A stretch of 64,000 nt of DNA from Runella rosea (GTDB lineage Bacteria > Bacteroidota > Bacteroidia > Cytophagales > Spirosomataceae). Shown here piece by piece: positions 53,174 to 60,961 of the stretch. The notes beneath the pieces are model-generated. The model was not told where the DNA came from, did no database searches, and was given only the letters and a program-made list of their open reading frames with translations. Location: assembly GCF_003325355.1 (NCBI RefSeq), contig NZ_CP030850.1, forward strand, positions 4,271,501 through 4,335,500. Reading direction: 5' to 3'. Position 1 is the stretch's first letter; every line of letters starts with the position of its first letter. A program made the position numbers and the translations under genes.

Positions 53174-54334
53174 GCAGGAATATACGGGCAACGGTTTTTT
53201 GTAAAAGTGGTGTATTCGGTAATAAATTTGACTAGCCGCTGAACGACTTATGTCTTTAAAAAGATCCCAATCGGAAGCTGGAAACAAGGTAGGTGACGAC
53301 GTTAGTACTTTTCCGTTCAAGGCCCGTTCGTCACCGCTGAATGTTTCCCATTCTTCTTTCCATTCCGCACTTCCCCGAAATCCATCCCGATGAATCACGC
53401 AATTATTGTCCAAGTCGATGATTTCATATTCCAGTTCTGCATTTTTCTCCCGCTTTCGATAGTTTGTAGTAAGCGTGCCTTTGACGGGCTCCATGACGTC
53501 TACCACGGTGGTATCGTTGATTTTTTTCGTGCCAACTTTGTATTTGGTGCTACTTTCAATGGTAACGTCGGTACTGCCAGTTGACTCTCTTAGCCAAGAT
53601 TGACCCGTAAAATAAATCCGAAGTACGTGGTGGGAGGGAAGGCTGTCTTCTTGGGCAGCGGCTGGATTGTGAAAACGGACTAATTCGTGCGGAGAACGAT
53701 TTTCAAAAAACGCTTCATCCATTTGTTTTTGTAAGTGTTCATATTCAGCGTCAGACATGCGTTCGTCTTCAGTTAATGGCTCAATTACTACCCGCAAAAC
53801 GGCGTGTTCCTTGGCCGAAATGAGGTTGTAATCAATATCTTTGTAGCTTTGAGAAAGCTGCTTTACCTTCAAAAAATGGTTAAGCGCCTCTTCGGAAAGT
53901 ACGCGATTGTCTTTGTGTTTAAAAGCTTCTAAGCCTGCTTTATAGCGCTCGCTGGCAGCCAGTGTTTTTACTTTTTCAATAATCTCGGCGTATGAATTTG
54001 GGGGTGAATTTAGCAATGAGAGACAAGCGTTACATTTTGTAAGTGCCTCTTCATTTTTTTGCAATTGCTGGTACTGGTACAAAACACTTTCCCATTTGAA
54101 AGGCTGATTTTCGACTATGTACCTTTGAATGTTGCCTTGGTATACGCGCTCAGTTTCTTTGTGAGCAGCCGTAAATACTTTTTGGGCTTTTGTGTCAGTT
54201 GGGTGTCGCTTTAGGCGATTGGCCGAAACCCGTAATGCTTGGTCGTATTTACCCTTTAGGAGTGCTTTTTCGCCTCTTGCACAGGCATATAGCATGGAAA
54301 TTAGCAAGAGTAGAAGTAAACATATTTGTTTCAT
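53153..54334 (-). CDS. Predicted lipoprotein with TPR-like N-terminal half
   Basis: 393 residues from the ATG at 54334, giving a lipoprotein signal (MKQICLLLLLLISMLYAC, lipid Cys18). Residues ~20-150 look like helical repeat (TPR-like) pairs (GKYDQALRVSANRLKRHPTD, ERYKAGLEAFKHKDNRVLSE). The C-terminal half is beta-rich and ends in CLPKNSR. I do not recognise a family name; the domain call is from repeat appearance only. It converges on the PorP gene with a 21-nt overlap, so their expression may interact. Confidence 0.6.
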   Translation of the reverse strand: MKQICLLLLLLISMLYACARGEKALLKGKYDQALRVSANRLKRHPTDTKAQKVFTAAHKETERVYQGNIQRYIVENQPFKWESVLYQYQQLQKNEEALTKCNACLSLLNSPPNSYAEIIEKVKTLAASERYKAGLEAFKHKDNRVLSEEALNHFLKVKQLSQSYKDIDYNLISAKEHAVLRVVIEPLTEDERMSDAEYEHLQKQMDEAFFENRSPHELVRFHNPAAAQEDSLPSHHVLRIYFTGQSWLRESTGSTDVTIESSTKYKVGTKKINDTTVVDVMEPVKGTLTTNYRKREKNAELEYEIIDLDNNCVIHRDGFRGSAEWKEEWETFSGDERALNGKVLTSSPTLFPASDWDLFKDISRSAASQIYYRIHHFYKKPLPVYSCLPKNSR

Positions 54335-54487
54335 TGCATTACGATTTTCTGGCTCAATCATAACGTTACATCGTTATTTTTTGTACGTAATTTACCAATA
54401 AAAATGGGAACTGTTTCAACCAAGCAGGAGGAATTTGTGTTTATCTCTTTACTTAGTAAAGTACATCATTCAACCAAAAATCAACCA

Positions 54488-55501
54488 ATGAAGGCTGCAA
54501 TCATTCAAGAAATCAATCAACCCGTTTCCGTTCAGGAAGTAGAAAAACCGCAGGCAGGGCCGGGCGAAGTTATTGTCCAGCTCAAAGCCGCGGCGCTCAA
54601 TCACCGAGATGTATTTGTACAGCAAGGTAAATACCCTGGTATGAAGCTGCCCGTTATCATCGGTTCCGACGGCGCGGGAGTGGTGTCAGAAATTGGGGAA
54701 GGGGTTTCTGAAGAATGGTTAGGTCAAGAAGTAATCATCAATCCGTCGCACAATTGGGGGCCGGACGACCGTTTTTATAGCAAATCCTTCAAAATTTTGG
54801 GGATGCCCGACAACGGTACTTTTGCCGAATACCTTAAAGTAGAAGCCAAGTATTTGCACCCCAAACCCCAACATTTGAGTTTTGAAGCGGCGGCGGCAAT
54901 TCCGCTCGGCGGGCTTACGGCGTGGCGGGCGTTGATGACAAGGGCGAGTATGAAATCAGGAGAGCGCGTCTTGGTGACAGGCATTGGTGGGGGCGTCGCG
55001 CTGTTTGTGCTGCAATTTGCGGTGGCGTCGGGTGCTGAAGTATGGGTAACGTCGGGCTCGGATGAAAAAATAGAGAAAGCCATTGCATTAGGTGCCAAAG
55101 GTGGGGTGAACTACAAAGACCCAAATTGGGCTAAAAACTTGATTGCCGACACGGGCGGCGACCGCAGTGGTTATTTTGATGTTATTATCGACAGTGCGGG
55201 CGGACCGCATTTCGCCAAATTGATTGACGTTGCCACCGCGGGTGGACGCATTTGTTTTTTTGGGGGAACCACGGGTAACATCACCGATATTATTCCTGGA
55301 AAAGTATTCTTTAAACAACTTAATATCTACGGCTCTACTATGGGTACCGAAGCGGAATTTGAAGCAATGATTCAGTTTATCGAAGAAAAACAAATTCAAC
55401 CCATTCTGGATGAGACTTTTACGCTTGATGATACCGAAATGGCGCTGCGACGCATGGACAACGGAACGCAGTTTGGGAAGATTGTGTTGAAGATTGGGTA
55501 A
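54488..55501 (+). CDS. MDR-family NADPH:quinone reductase-like protein
   Basis: 337 residues from the ATG at 54488 (MKAAIIQEINQPVSVQEVEK). An upstream in-frame start at 54326 would overlap the neighbouring divergent gene and is unlikely. The N-terminal GroES-like part has AALNHRDVFVQQGKYPGMKL and the Rossmann part has GGLTAWRALMTRASMKSGER and VLVTGIGGGVALFVLQFAVA. The catalytic zinc ligands (Cys and His of alcohol dehydrogenases) are absent, as in zinc-less quinone oxidoreductases and enoyl reductases. Substrate unknown. It is followed by a hairpin and then rlmN. Confidence 0.85.
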   Translation: MKAAIIQEINQPVSVQEVEKPQAGPGEVIVQLKAAALNHRDVFVQQGKYPGMKLPVIIGSDGAGVVSEIGEGVSEEWLGQEVIINPSHNWGPDDRFYSKSFKILGMPDNGTFAEYLKVEAKYLHPKPQHLSFEAAAAIPLGGLTAWRALMTRASMKSGERVLVTGIGGGVALFVLQFAVASGAEVWVTSGSDEKIEKAIALGAKGGVNYKDPNWAKNLIADTGGDRSGYFDVIIDSAGGPHFAKLIDVATAGGRICFFGGTTGNITDIIPGKVFFKQLNIYGSTMGTEAEFEAMIQFIEEKQIQPILDETFTLDDTEMALRRMDNGTQFGKIVLKIG

Positions 55502-55539
55502 TCCACCTGTAAATCAGTAATTTTGTGTTTGAAAATATT

Positions 55540-55566
55540 ACCTGACAGGCCTTTAAGCCGTTAGGT
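55540..55566 (+). terminator. CCTGAC-type hairpin between the MDR gene and rlmN
   Basis: ACCTGAC-A-GGC pairs with GCCGTTAGGT with one A bulge and one G-U pair; it is followed by TTCTCTT. It ends 11 nt before the rlmN ATG and may also affect rlmN translation. Confidence 0.6.
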
Positions 55567-55577
55567 TTCTCTTACTA

Positions 55578-56639
55578 ATGACAGAAACAATCTCCCTTTC
55601 CAAGCAGGATATTCGTAAACTCACCGTTGCTCAACTCAAAGATTGGTTGACGCAACACGGCGAACAGGGCTTTCGAGCCAAACAAATTGTAGAATGGTTG
55701 TGGAAAAAATCGGCCACTTCCTTTGATGAAATGAGCAATCTCTCCCTCAAAACGCGGGAGTTATTGTCCGAGCATTTTGAAATTCGGGCTATTTCAAACG
55801 CCAAATCGCAAAAAAGCAACGACGGAACCGTTAAATCGGCGTTTAAACTCCACGACGGCCACCTCATTGAAGGCGTGTTGATTCCCGCCGACGACCGCAT
55901 GACGGCCTGCGTATCTAGCCAAGTGGGTTGCTCGCTCACGTGTAAGTTTTGCGCCACGGGCTACATGGACCGGAAGCGCAACTTAGATGCCGCCGAAATG
56001 TACGACCAAGTGGTGGCGATAGACCGGCAAGCGAAAGAAAATTTCAGCGTGCCGCTGACCAATATTGTGTACATGGGCATGGGCGAGCCGTTGCTCAACT
56101 ACGCCAACGTGCTTGAATCCATTGAAAAAATCACCTCGCCCGAGGGCTTGGGCATGTCGCCCAAGCGGATTACGGTTTCAACGGCAGGCATTGCCAAAAT
56201 GATTAAAAAACTGGGCGACGATGAAGTGAAATTCAATCTGGCGCTCTCGCTGCACGCGGCCAACGACCTAAAGCGCAACCAAATCATGCCCATCAACGAG
56301 TCTAACTCGTTGGAAAATCTGGCAGAAGCATTGCAGTACTTTTACCGTAAAACCAAAAACCGGATTACGTTTGAGTACATTGTTTTTAACAATTTCAATG
56401 ATACACTGCAAGACGCGAAAGAGTTGTGGGAGTTTACAAAAAAAGTGCCTGCCAAGGTTAATATCATTGAATATAACCCCATTGCGGAGGCTGACTTCAA
56501 AAATACGGGCGTGGATAAATTGGAGCAATTCGCTCGTTTTTTAGATAGCAAAGGGGTGATTGTCAACGTACGTCGCAGTCGTGGAAAAGACATTGATGCT
56601 GCCTGTGGGCAATTGGCCAATCGCGAAAAAAATGAATAA
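55578..56639 (+). CDS. rlmN: 23S rRNA (adenine2503-C2)-methyltransferase RlmN
   Basis: 353 residues, full length. RlmN is a radical SAM enzyme that methylates C2 of A2503 in 23S rRNA and also A37 of some tRNAs. The iron-sulfur cluster cysteines are C118-x3-C122-x2-C125 (in GCSLTCKFCATG). The terminal catalytic Cys343 in DAACGQLANR is present. The N-terminal part (TVAQLKDWLTQHGEQGFRAK) and MGMGEPLLNYANVL are conserved. The A2503 C2-methylation by RlmN is distinct from the C8-methylation of Cfr. The DoxX-like gene overlaps its end by 8 nt. Confidence 0.97.
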   Translation: MTETISLSKQDIRKLTVAQLKDWLTQHGEQGFRAKQIVEWLWKKSATSFDEMSNLSLKTRELLSEHFEIRAISNAKSQKSNDGTVKSAFKLHDGHLIEGVLIPADDRMTACVSSQVGCSLTCKFCATGYMDRKRNLDAAEMYDQVVAIDRQAKENFSVPLTNIVYMGMGEPLLNYANVLESIEKITSPEGLGMSPKRITVSTAGIAKMIKKLGDDEVKFNLALSLHAANDLKRNQIMPINESNSLENLAEALQYFYRKTKNRITFEYIVFNNFNDTLQDAKELWEFTKKVPAKVNIIEYNPIAEADFKNTGVDKLEQFARFLDSKGVIVNVRRSRGKDIDAACGQLANREKNE

Positions 56640-56979
56640 CTTTGGGTTGTACCTCATGGCGGCGTTGTATTTTGCGGCGGGAGTAGTTCATTTGCTCAAG
56701 CCCCGTATCTACTTGCGCATGATGCCGCCGTGGGTGCCAATGCCGCTGGCTGCCGTGTTGGTTTCGGGCGTATTGGAGATGGCTTTTGCCATCGGTTTGT
56801 TATTCACCGCCACCCGTTCACCATCGGCCTGGGGGATTATCTTATTGTTGATTGCTATTTTTCCCGCCAACGTCTACATGCTTACGTCGAGCAAGTTTTA
56901 CCGAATCCCCAAAATTCTTCTCCTTTTACGTTTGCCGCTCCAATTGGTGCTTATTTGGTGGGCGTATCAATATGCGTAG
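56632..56979 (+). CDS. DoxX-like four-helix membrane protein
   Basis: 115 residues from the ATG at 56632, which overlaps the rlmN stop, suggesting translational coupling; an in-frame start 72 nt upstream lies in rlmN. Four membrane helices are visible (FGLYLMAALYFAAGVVHLLK, AAVLVSGVLEMAFAIGLLFT, AWGIILLLIAIFPANVYML, LLLRLPLQLVLIWWAYQY). The helix 1 HLLKP-R-Y pattern and the Gly-Glu of helix 2 fit DoxX/MauE-type or COG4270 membrane proteins, whose roles are mainly unassigned (some are oxidoreductase partners). Confidence 0.75.
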   Translation: MNNFGLYLMAALYFAAGVVHLLKPRIYLRMMPPWVPMPLAAVLVSGVLEMAFAIGLLFTATRSPSAWGIILLLIAIFPANVYMLTSSKFYRIPKILLLLRLPLQLVLIWWAYQYA

Positions 56980-56982
56980 TTT

Positions 56983-57189
56983 CTATACTTTGGGCCTTCC
57001 CGCCAAAAAGTAAACCAGCCACCCAAAAGGAATAAAAAGGGTAACCAACACCCAAATCAGTTTTAAGGTATTTTCTAATGTACTACGTACGATGTGTACG
57101 ATAGCGATCATTTGAGGAATAATGGTTAGCCCCAAAATGAGAAATATGAAAATTAATTCCTGGCCGCCAAGACCGAAAAAGCAAAGCAT
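56983..57189 (-). CDS. PLDc N-terminal domain-containing small membrane protein
   Basis: 68 residues. It is two helices and a conserved tail: ELIFIFLILGLTIIPQMIAI, then LIWVLVTLFIPFGWLVYFLA and GRPKV. This is the phospholipase D-nuclease N-terminal (PLDc_N) domain, which here stands alone as in many bacteria; such short proteins have no phospholipase activity of their own. Function unknown. It is convergent with the DoxX-like gene with only 3 nt between. Confidence 0.8.
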   Translation of the reverse strand: MLCFFGLGGQELIFIFLILGLTIIPQMIAIVHIVRSTLENTLKLIWVLVTLFIPFGWLVYFLAGRPKV

Positions 57190-57374
57190 AGGGTACGTAT
57201 GTTTTTGAAGAAGTAAGTTATGAAACAGTGATTTGTTTGTTGATGGCTTGCTTTTAAAAAAGACGATAAAAGTGTATTAACGGTAAAATAACGGGTACGG
57301 AATGATGCTTATTTGAACAACCGAAGGGCGTTTTAGTTGATAGTTACTACAGAGGAGAACCGACTTATTTTAAA

Positions 57375-58142
57375 ATGCCAAAACTTTCCAAAGACGATAG
57401 CTTTATTGATTTTTCTGATTACGGACGTCCCGTTGCTACTTTTCTAGCTTTTCACTTATCTCGGATAAAAATTACGGCGGTTGAGGTTACGATTGTGTTT
57501 TTGTTGGCGGGGCTTTTGTGCGCCTACTGCATCTACATCAATGAATTGGTGTGGGCGGCGGTGTTTTTGATGATAAAAAACATTCTGGATGCCGTAGATG
57601 GCGAAATCGCGCGAATCACCCAACATCCTTCCCTGATTGGTCGTTATCTGGATTCAGTGTTTGATTTTATTATCAATCTCCTCATTTTCAGTACATTGTT
57701 TCTTACGGGGGCGGCTTCCAACTCGTTGTTGCTGTGGGCGTTTTTAGGCATTGAATTTCAGTGCTCTATTTACAACTATTACTACGTTATTCTGAGAAGA
57801 AGGCTGAACAACGAAGAAACCAGTCGAATCATCGAATACCGAAAACCCATCGCTTACCACTACGAAAGCCAAAAAATCGTTAATGTTTTACACGCTATTT
57901 TTTTGAGTTTTTATATCATTTTTGATCTTGCGGTCCTTTATTTGGACAAGCAAGCCCTTTTCGTTCGGGCCTTTCCTCAATGGTTTATGAGTCTTATTTC
58001 GTTGCTAGGCTTAGGCTTTCAGCTGTTGGTTATCTGCGTGCTTCTTTGCTTGGGGCTGCCAGAGATGATATTGCCTTTCTTTGCGTGGTATAGTGTCTTC
58101 GGAATATTTGTAATTTTAGTCAGGAAGCTGTTTATACGATAG
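57375..58142 (+). CDS. CDP-alcohol phosphatidyltransferase family protein
   Basis: 255 residues with about six membrane helices. The catalytic motif is complete: D72-x2-D75-G76-x2-A79-R80-x8-G89-x3-D93-x3-D97 (NILDAVDGEIARITQHPSLI, then GRYLDSVFD). These enzymes transfer a phosphatidyl group from CDP-diacylglycerol, or a related CDP-alcohol, to an alcohol acceptor. The acceptor is not determined by the motif. The 185-nt region before the start (57190-57374) has no clear promoter box. It is convergent with the DUF6970-like gene (1-nt gap). Confidence 0.9.
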   Translation: MPKLSKDDSFIDFSDYGRPVATFLAFHLSRIKITAVEVTIVFLLAGLLCAYCIYINELVWAAVFLMIKNILDAVDGEIARITQHPSLIGRYLDSVFDFIINLLIFSTLFLTGAASNSLLLWAFLGIEFQCSIYNYYYVILRRRLNNEETSRIIEYRKPIAYHYESQKIVNVLHAIFLSFYIIFDLAVLYLDKQALFVRAFPQWFMSLISLLGLGFQLLVICVLLCLGLPEMILPFFAWYSVFGIFVILVRKLFIR

Positions 58143-58143
58143 T

Positions 58144-58491
58144 TTATTTTCTGTCATCGCGCCAAATAAGCTTCTCATTTTTCCGCTTTTCAAAAAAGTC
58201 AGGACATTTACCGTCGCCCATTCCAGTAATACCTCCGTCGGGATGGCAGATGAGGTTGCATTGGGCATCGTAAAGTTCACTAAATACGTCACAGCACATC
58301 GGTGGAATATAGTAGACGGTTTGATTATTAAATGTGTACTGCCACACTTCTCTTGGCGGATTGGTCACCGCATCTTTTTTCATTTGCTCGATCTTCTCTT
58401 TGATACAGGCAGGCGTATCGCTCGGTATATCTTCTTTGGTACAGGCACCGGTGATGAGCAGGAGGAATAAAACAACAATTGCACTTTTCAT
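58144..58491 (-). CDS. Small Cys-containing lipoprotein, DUF6970-like
   Basis: 115 residues with a lipoprotein signal (MKSAIVVLFLLLITGAC, lipid Cys17). The mature part has several conserved-looking cysteines: ACIKEKIEQM, YYIPPMCCDVFSELYDAQC, then NLICHPDGGITGMGDGKCPD and FFEKRKN. The pattern matches a Bacteroidota family I know as DUF6970, without known function; the cysteines could form disulfides in the periplasm. Confidence in the family name is moderate. Confidence 0.7.
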   Translation of the reverse strand: MKSAIVVLFLLLITGACTKEDIPSDTPACIKEKIEQMKKDAVTNPPREVWQYTFNNQTVYYIPPMCCDVFSELYDAQCNLICHPDGGITGMGDGKCPDFFEKRKNEKLIWRDDRK

Positions 58492-58590
58492 GGCCTTTGA
58501 GGATGGTTTATAACAAAGACGTTTTAGAAAGAAGAAAGGTTGGAAAAATGCTTCTGCCCCCTTTTATAGAGAGTTCTAATCTAAAAGTTA

Positions 58591-58621
58591 CTCCGTTGAT
58601 GGTGTTTTTCCACCAACGGAG
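58591..58621 (-). terminator. Hairpin after the GH92 gene
   Basis: On the minus strand CTCCGTTGGTG pairs with CACCATCAACGGAG with a bulge, across a 6-nt A-rich loop. No strong T-run follows, so the terminator call is weak. Confidence 0.4.
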
Positions 58622-58638
58622 CAATAATATTTATCCCC

Positions 58639-60921
58639 TTACTTCCCCGAAAACGAATATGGAAAACTGCTTGCCTGTGTGCCGCGCGTTTGGTTGGGCT
58701 GCGCCGACATCTTAAAGTCCAATGTGCCACCCTGTTGGAGCGTGTGGTGCTCTAAGTAGTTCAGGTTGTGCGGCTTGCCGTTGAGGGTTACTTGGTCTAC
58801 ATACACTTGTTGCGCGCCGTTGTTGGGAGCGTTGATGGTGAGCTTTTTGCCGTTTTCAAAGGTCATGGTCATGCGCTTGAACAATGGGCTTCCAATCACG
58901 TACTGCGTGGTGCCTGGGCAAACGGGATAAAAACCTAGGGCGCTGAATACATACCACGCGGAGGTTTGGCCGTTGTCTTCGTCGCCGCAATAGCCATCAG
59001 GGGTGGGTTGATAGAGTTTGTCCATGATCTGACGAATCCAATACTGCGATTTCCACGGCTGTCCGGCGTAGTTGTACAGATACGGCATGTGCTGAATCGG
59101 CTGGTTGCCGTGGGCGTACTGACCCATGTTCATGATTTGCATCTCGCGAATTTCGTGAATCACAAATCCATAGTATGACTCGTCGTATACGGGTGGTAAA
59201 ACAAACACGCTGTCGAGTTTTTGCGCGAAGGCCGCCTTGCCGCCCATGAGGTTGGAAAGTCCGTTGATGTCGTGGAAAACTGACCAAGTATAGTGCCAGC
59301 TGTTTCCTTCCGTAAAGGCATCGCCCCATTTGAAGGGATTAAATGGTTTCTGAAAATCGCCCGCTTTGTTTTTTCCACGCATGAGCTTGGTCTCGGGGTC
59401 AAACAGGTTGCGGTAGTTTTGGTTGCGTTTGGCAAAGAGCGCAATTTCGCTTTCGGGACGTTTCAGCGCTTTGGCCAATTCCCAAATACAAAAATCTGCA
59501 TAGGCATATTCGAGCGTACGGGCCGCATTTTCGTTGATTTTGACGTCGTAGGGCACGTAGCCGAGCTCGTTGTAATATTCGTGACCAAAGCGCCCAACGG
59601 AGTTGACGGGCCCTGCATTTTCGGTATTTTTCAGAATGGCTTCGTATAGTGTGTTGATGTCATACCCGCGAATACCTTTAATGTACGAATCAGCAATCAA
59701 CGATGCGGAGTTGGAGCCAATCATACAGTCGCGGTGACCTGGGCTGGCCCATTCTGGCAAAAATCCGCTCTCTTTGTACGCATTCACCAATCCTTCCATG
59801 ATTTGGCTATTGAGCGTGGGGTACATTAACGTGAAAAACGGAATCGCCGAGCGGAAGGTGTCCCAAAAACCATTGTCGGTGAACATGTATCCGGGCAATA
59901 CTTGTCCGTTGTAAGGACTGTAGTGGACAACTTTGTTTTGGGCGTCGTACTCATAAAACTTGCGGGGAAACAACAACGCACGATACAAGCAAGAATAAAA
60001 GGTGCGGAGTTGGGCGTCGGTGCCACCTTCTACCGCCAATCGACCCAATTCCTGATTCCAAGCTTTTTGGCCTTTTTGCATCGTGGCGGTGAAGGAATCA
60101 TTCCCTAATTCCCGCGAAAGGTTCAGGGCAGCCTGCTCGGCGCTGATAAAAGAAGAAGCTACTTTGATGTGAACCACTTCACCTTTTTTGGTTTTGAAAC
60201 CAATCACAGCTCCTACGTGCTCGTCTTTTTGTTCAAGATTTCCCTTAGATAGTTTTTTGCCTGACCAAGTGGCGTTATAAGTAAAGGGTTTGTCGAAGTG
60301 CAATTCAAAATAATTGCGAAAATTAAGCGGAACACCGCCGCTGTTTTGGGTGCTATAACCAATTATTTTTTGTTGTTCGGGAATGATTTTAATGTAGGAG
60401 CCTTTGGCAAAGGCATCAATGACCACAAACGCGCTGTCGGTTTTGGGGAACGTCAGTCGAAATTGCGCGGCGCGCTCGGTGGGTGCGATTTCAACCTGCG
60501 TGTCGTGGTCGGCAAGATAAACGCTGTAATAATGCGGCTTTACCACCTCGGCTTTGTGCGAAAACCAGCTTTGGCGTTCATCTTCCGTAAATTTCAATTT
60601 GCCCGTCACGGGCATAATCGAAAACATCCCGTAGTCATTAATCCAAGGGCTGGGCTGGTGGGTTTGTTTGAAGCCACGGATTTTGTTGGCGGTGTACATG
60701 TACATCCATCCATCGCCGTTTTTGCCCGTTTGGGGGCACCAAAAATTCATACCCCACGGCGTGGCGATGGCGGGATAGGTATTGCCAGCCGAAAGTTCGT
60801 GCCGAGAATCGGTCCCCATCAGTGGGTTGACATATTGGGTATAATCAAGGTTGGGAGATTGGGCAAAAGCGGTTTGTGCCACTAGAAAAGCCAGAACGAA
60901 TGGCCGTAAAAGAGTTTGCAT
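58639..60921 (-). CDS. GH92 family alpha-mannosidase
   Basis: 760 residues. A signal peptide (MQTLLRPFVLAFLVAQTAFA) is followed by the N-terminal GH92 domain starting DYTQYVNPLMGTDSRHELSA, and the catalytic (alpha/alpha)6 domain with SGFLPEWASPGHRDCMIGSN, GNQPIQHMPYLYNYAGQPWK and GYCGDEDNGQTSAWYVFSAL. Known GH92 enzymes are calcium-dependent exo-acting alpha-mannosidases (alpha-1,2 and others) on high-mannose glycans. The Glu in the HEIREM segment and Asp residues in GDEDNG are the likely catalytic acid and base. It is probably periplasmic, and would work with a glycan-import system not in the window. Confidence 0.93.
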   Translation of the reverse strand: MQTLLRPFVLAFLVAQTAFAQSPNLDYTQYVNPLMGTDSRHELSAGNTYPAIATPWGMNFWCPQTGKNGDGWMYMYTANKIRGFKQTHQPSPWINDYGMFSIMPVTGKLKFTEDERQSWFSHKAEVVKPHYYSVYLADHDTQVEIAPTERAAQFRLTFPKTDSAFVVIDAFAKGSYIKIIPEQQKIIGYSTQNSGGVPLNFRNYFELHFDKPFTYNATWSGKKLSKGNLEQKDEHVGAVIGFKTKKGEVVHIKVASSFISAEQAALNLSRELGNDSFTATMQKGQKAWNQELGRLAVEGGTDAQLRTFYSCLYRALLFPRKFYEYDAQNKVVHYSPYNGQVLPGYMFTDNGFWDTFRSAIPFFTLMYPTLNSQIMEGLVNAYKESGFLPEWASPGHRDCMIGSNSASLIADSYIKGIRGYDINTLYEAILKNTENAGPVNSVGRFGHEYYNELGYVPYDVKINENAARTLEYAYADFCIWELAKALKRPESEIALFAKRNQNYRNLFDPETKLMRGKNKAGDFQKPFNPFKWGDAFTEGNSWHYTWSVFHDINGLSNLMGGKAAFAQKLDSVFVLPPVYDESYYGFVIHEIREMQIMNMGQYAHGNQPIQHMPYLYNYAGQPWKSQYWIRQIMDKLYQPTPDGYCGDEDNGQTSAWYVFSALGFYPVCPGTTQYVIGSPLFKRMTMTFENGKKLTINAPNNGAQQVYVDQVTLNGKPHNLNYLEHHTLQQGGTLDFKMSAQPNQTRGTQASSFPYSFSGK

Positions 60922-60961
60922 GGAATATGAAGGGGTTTGTTGGTGCGATTTTACAACAATA

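Noticed and set aside
60298-60885. A 195-codon plus-strand open frame opposite the GH92 gene
   Set aside because: It is antisense to a well-supported enzyme with no independent features.
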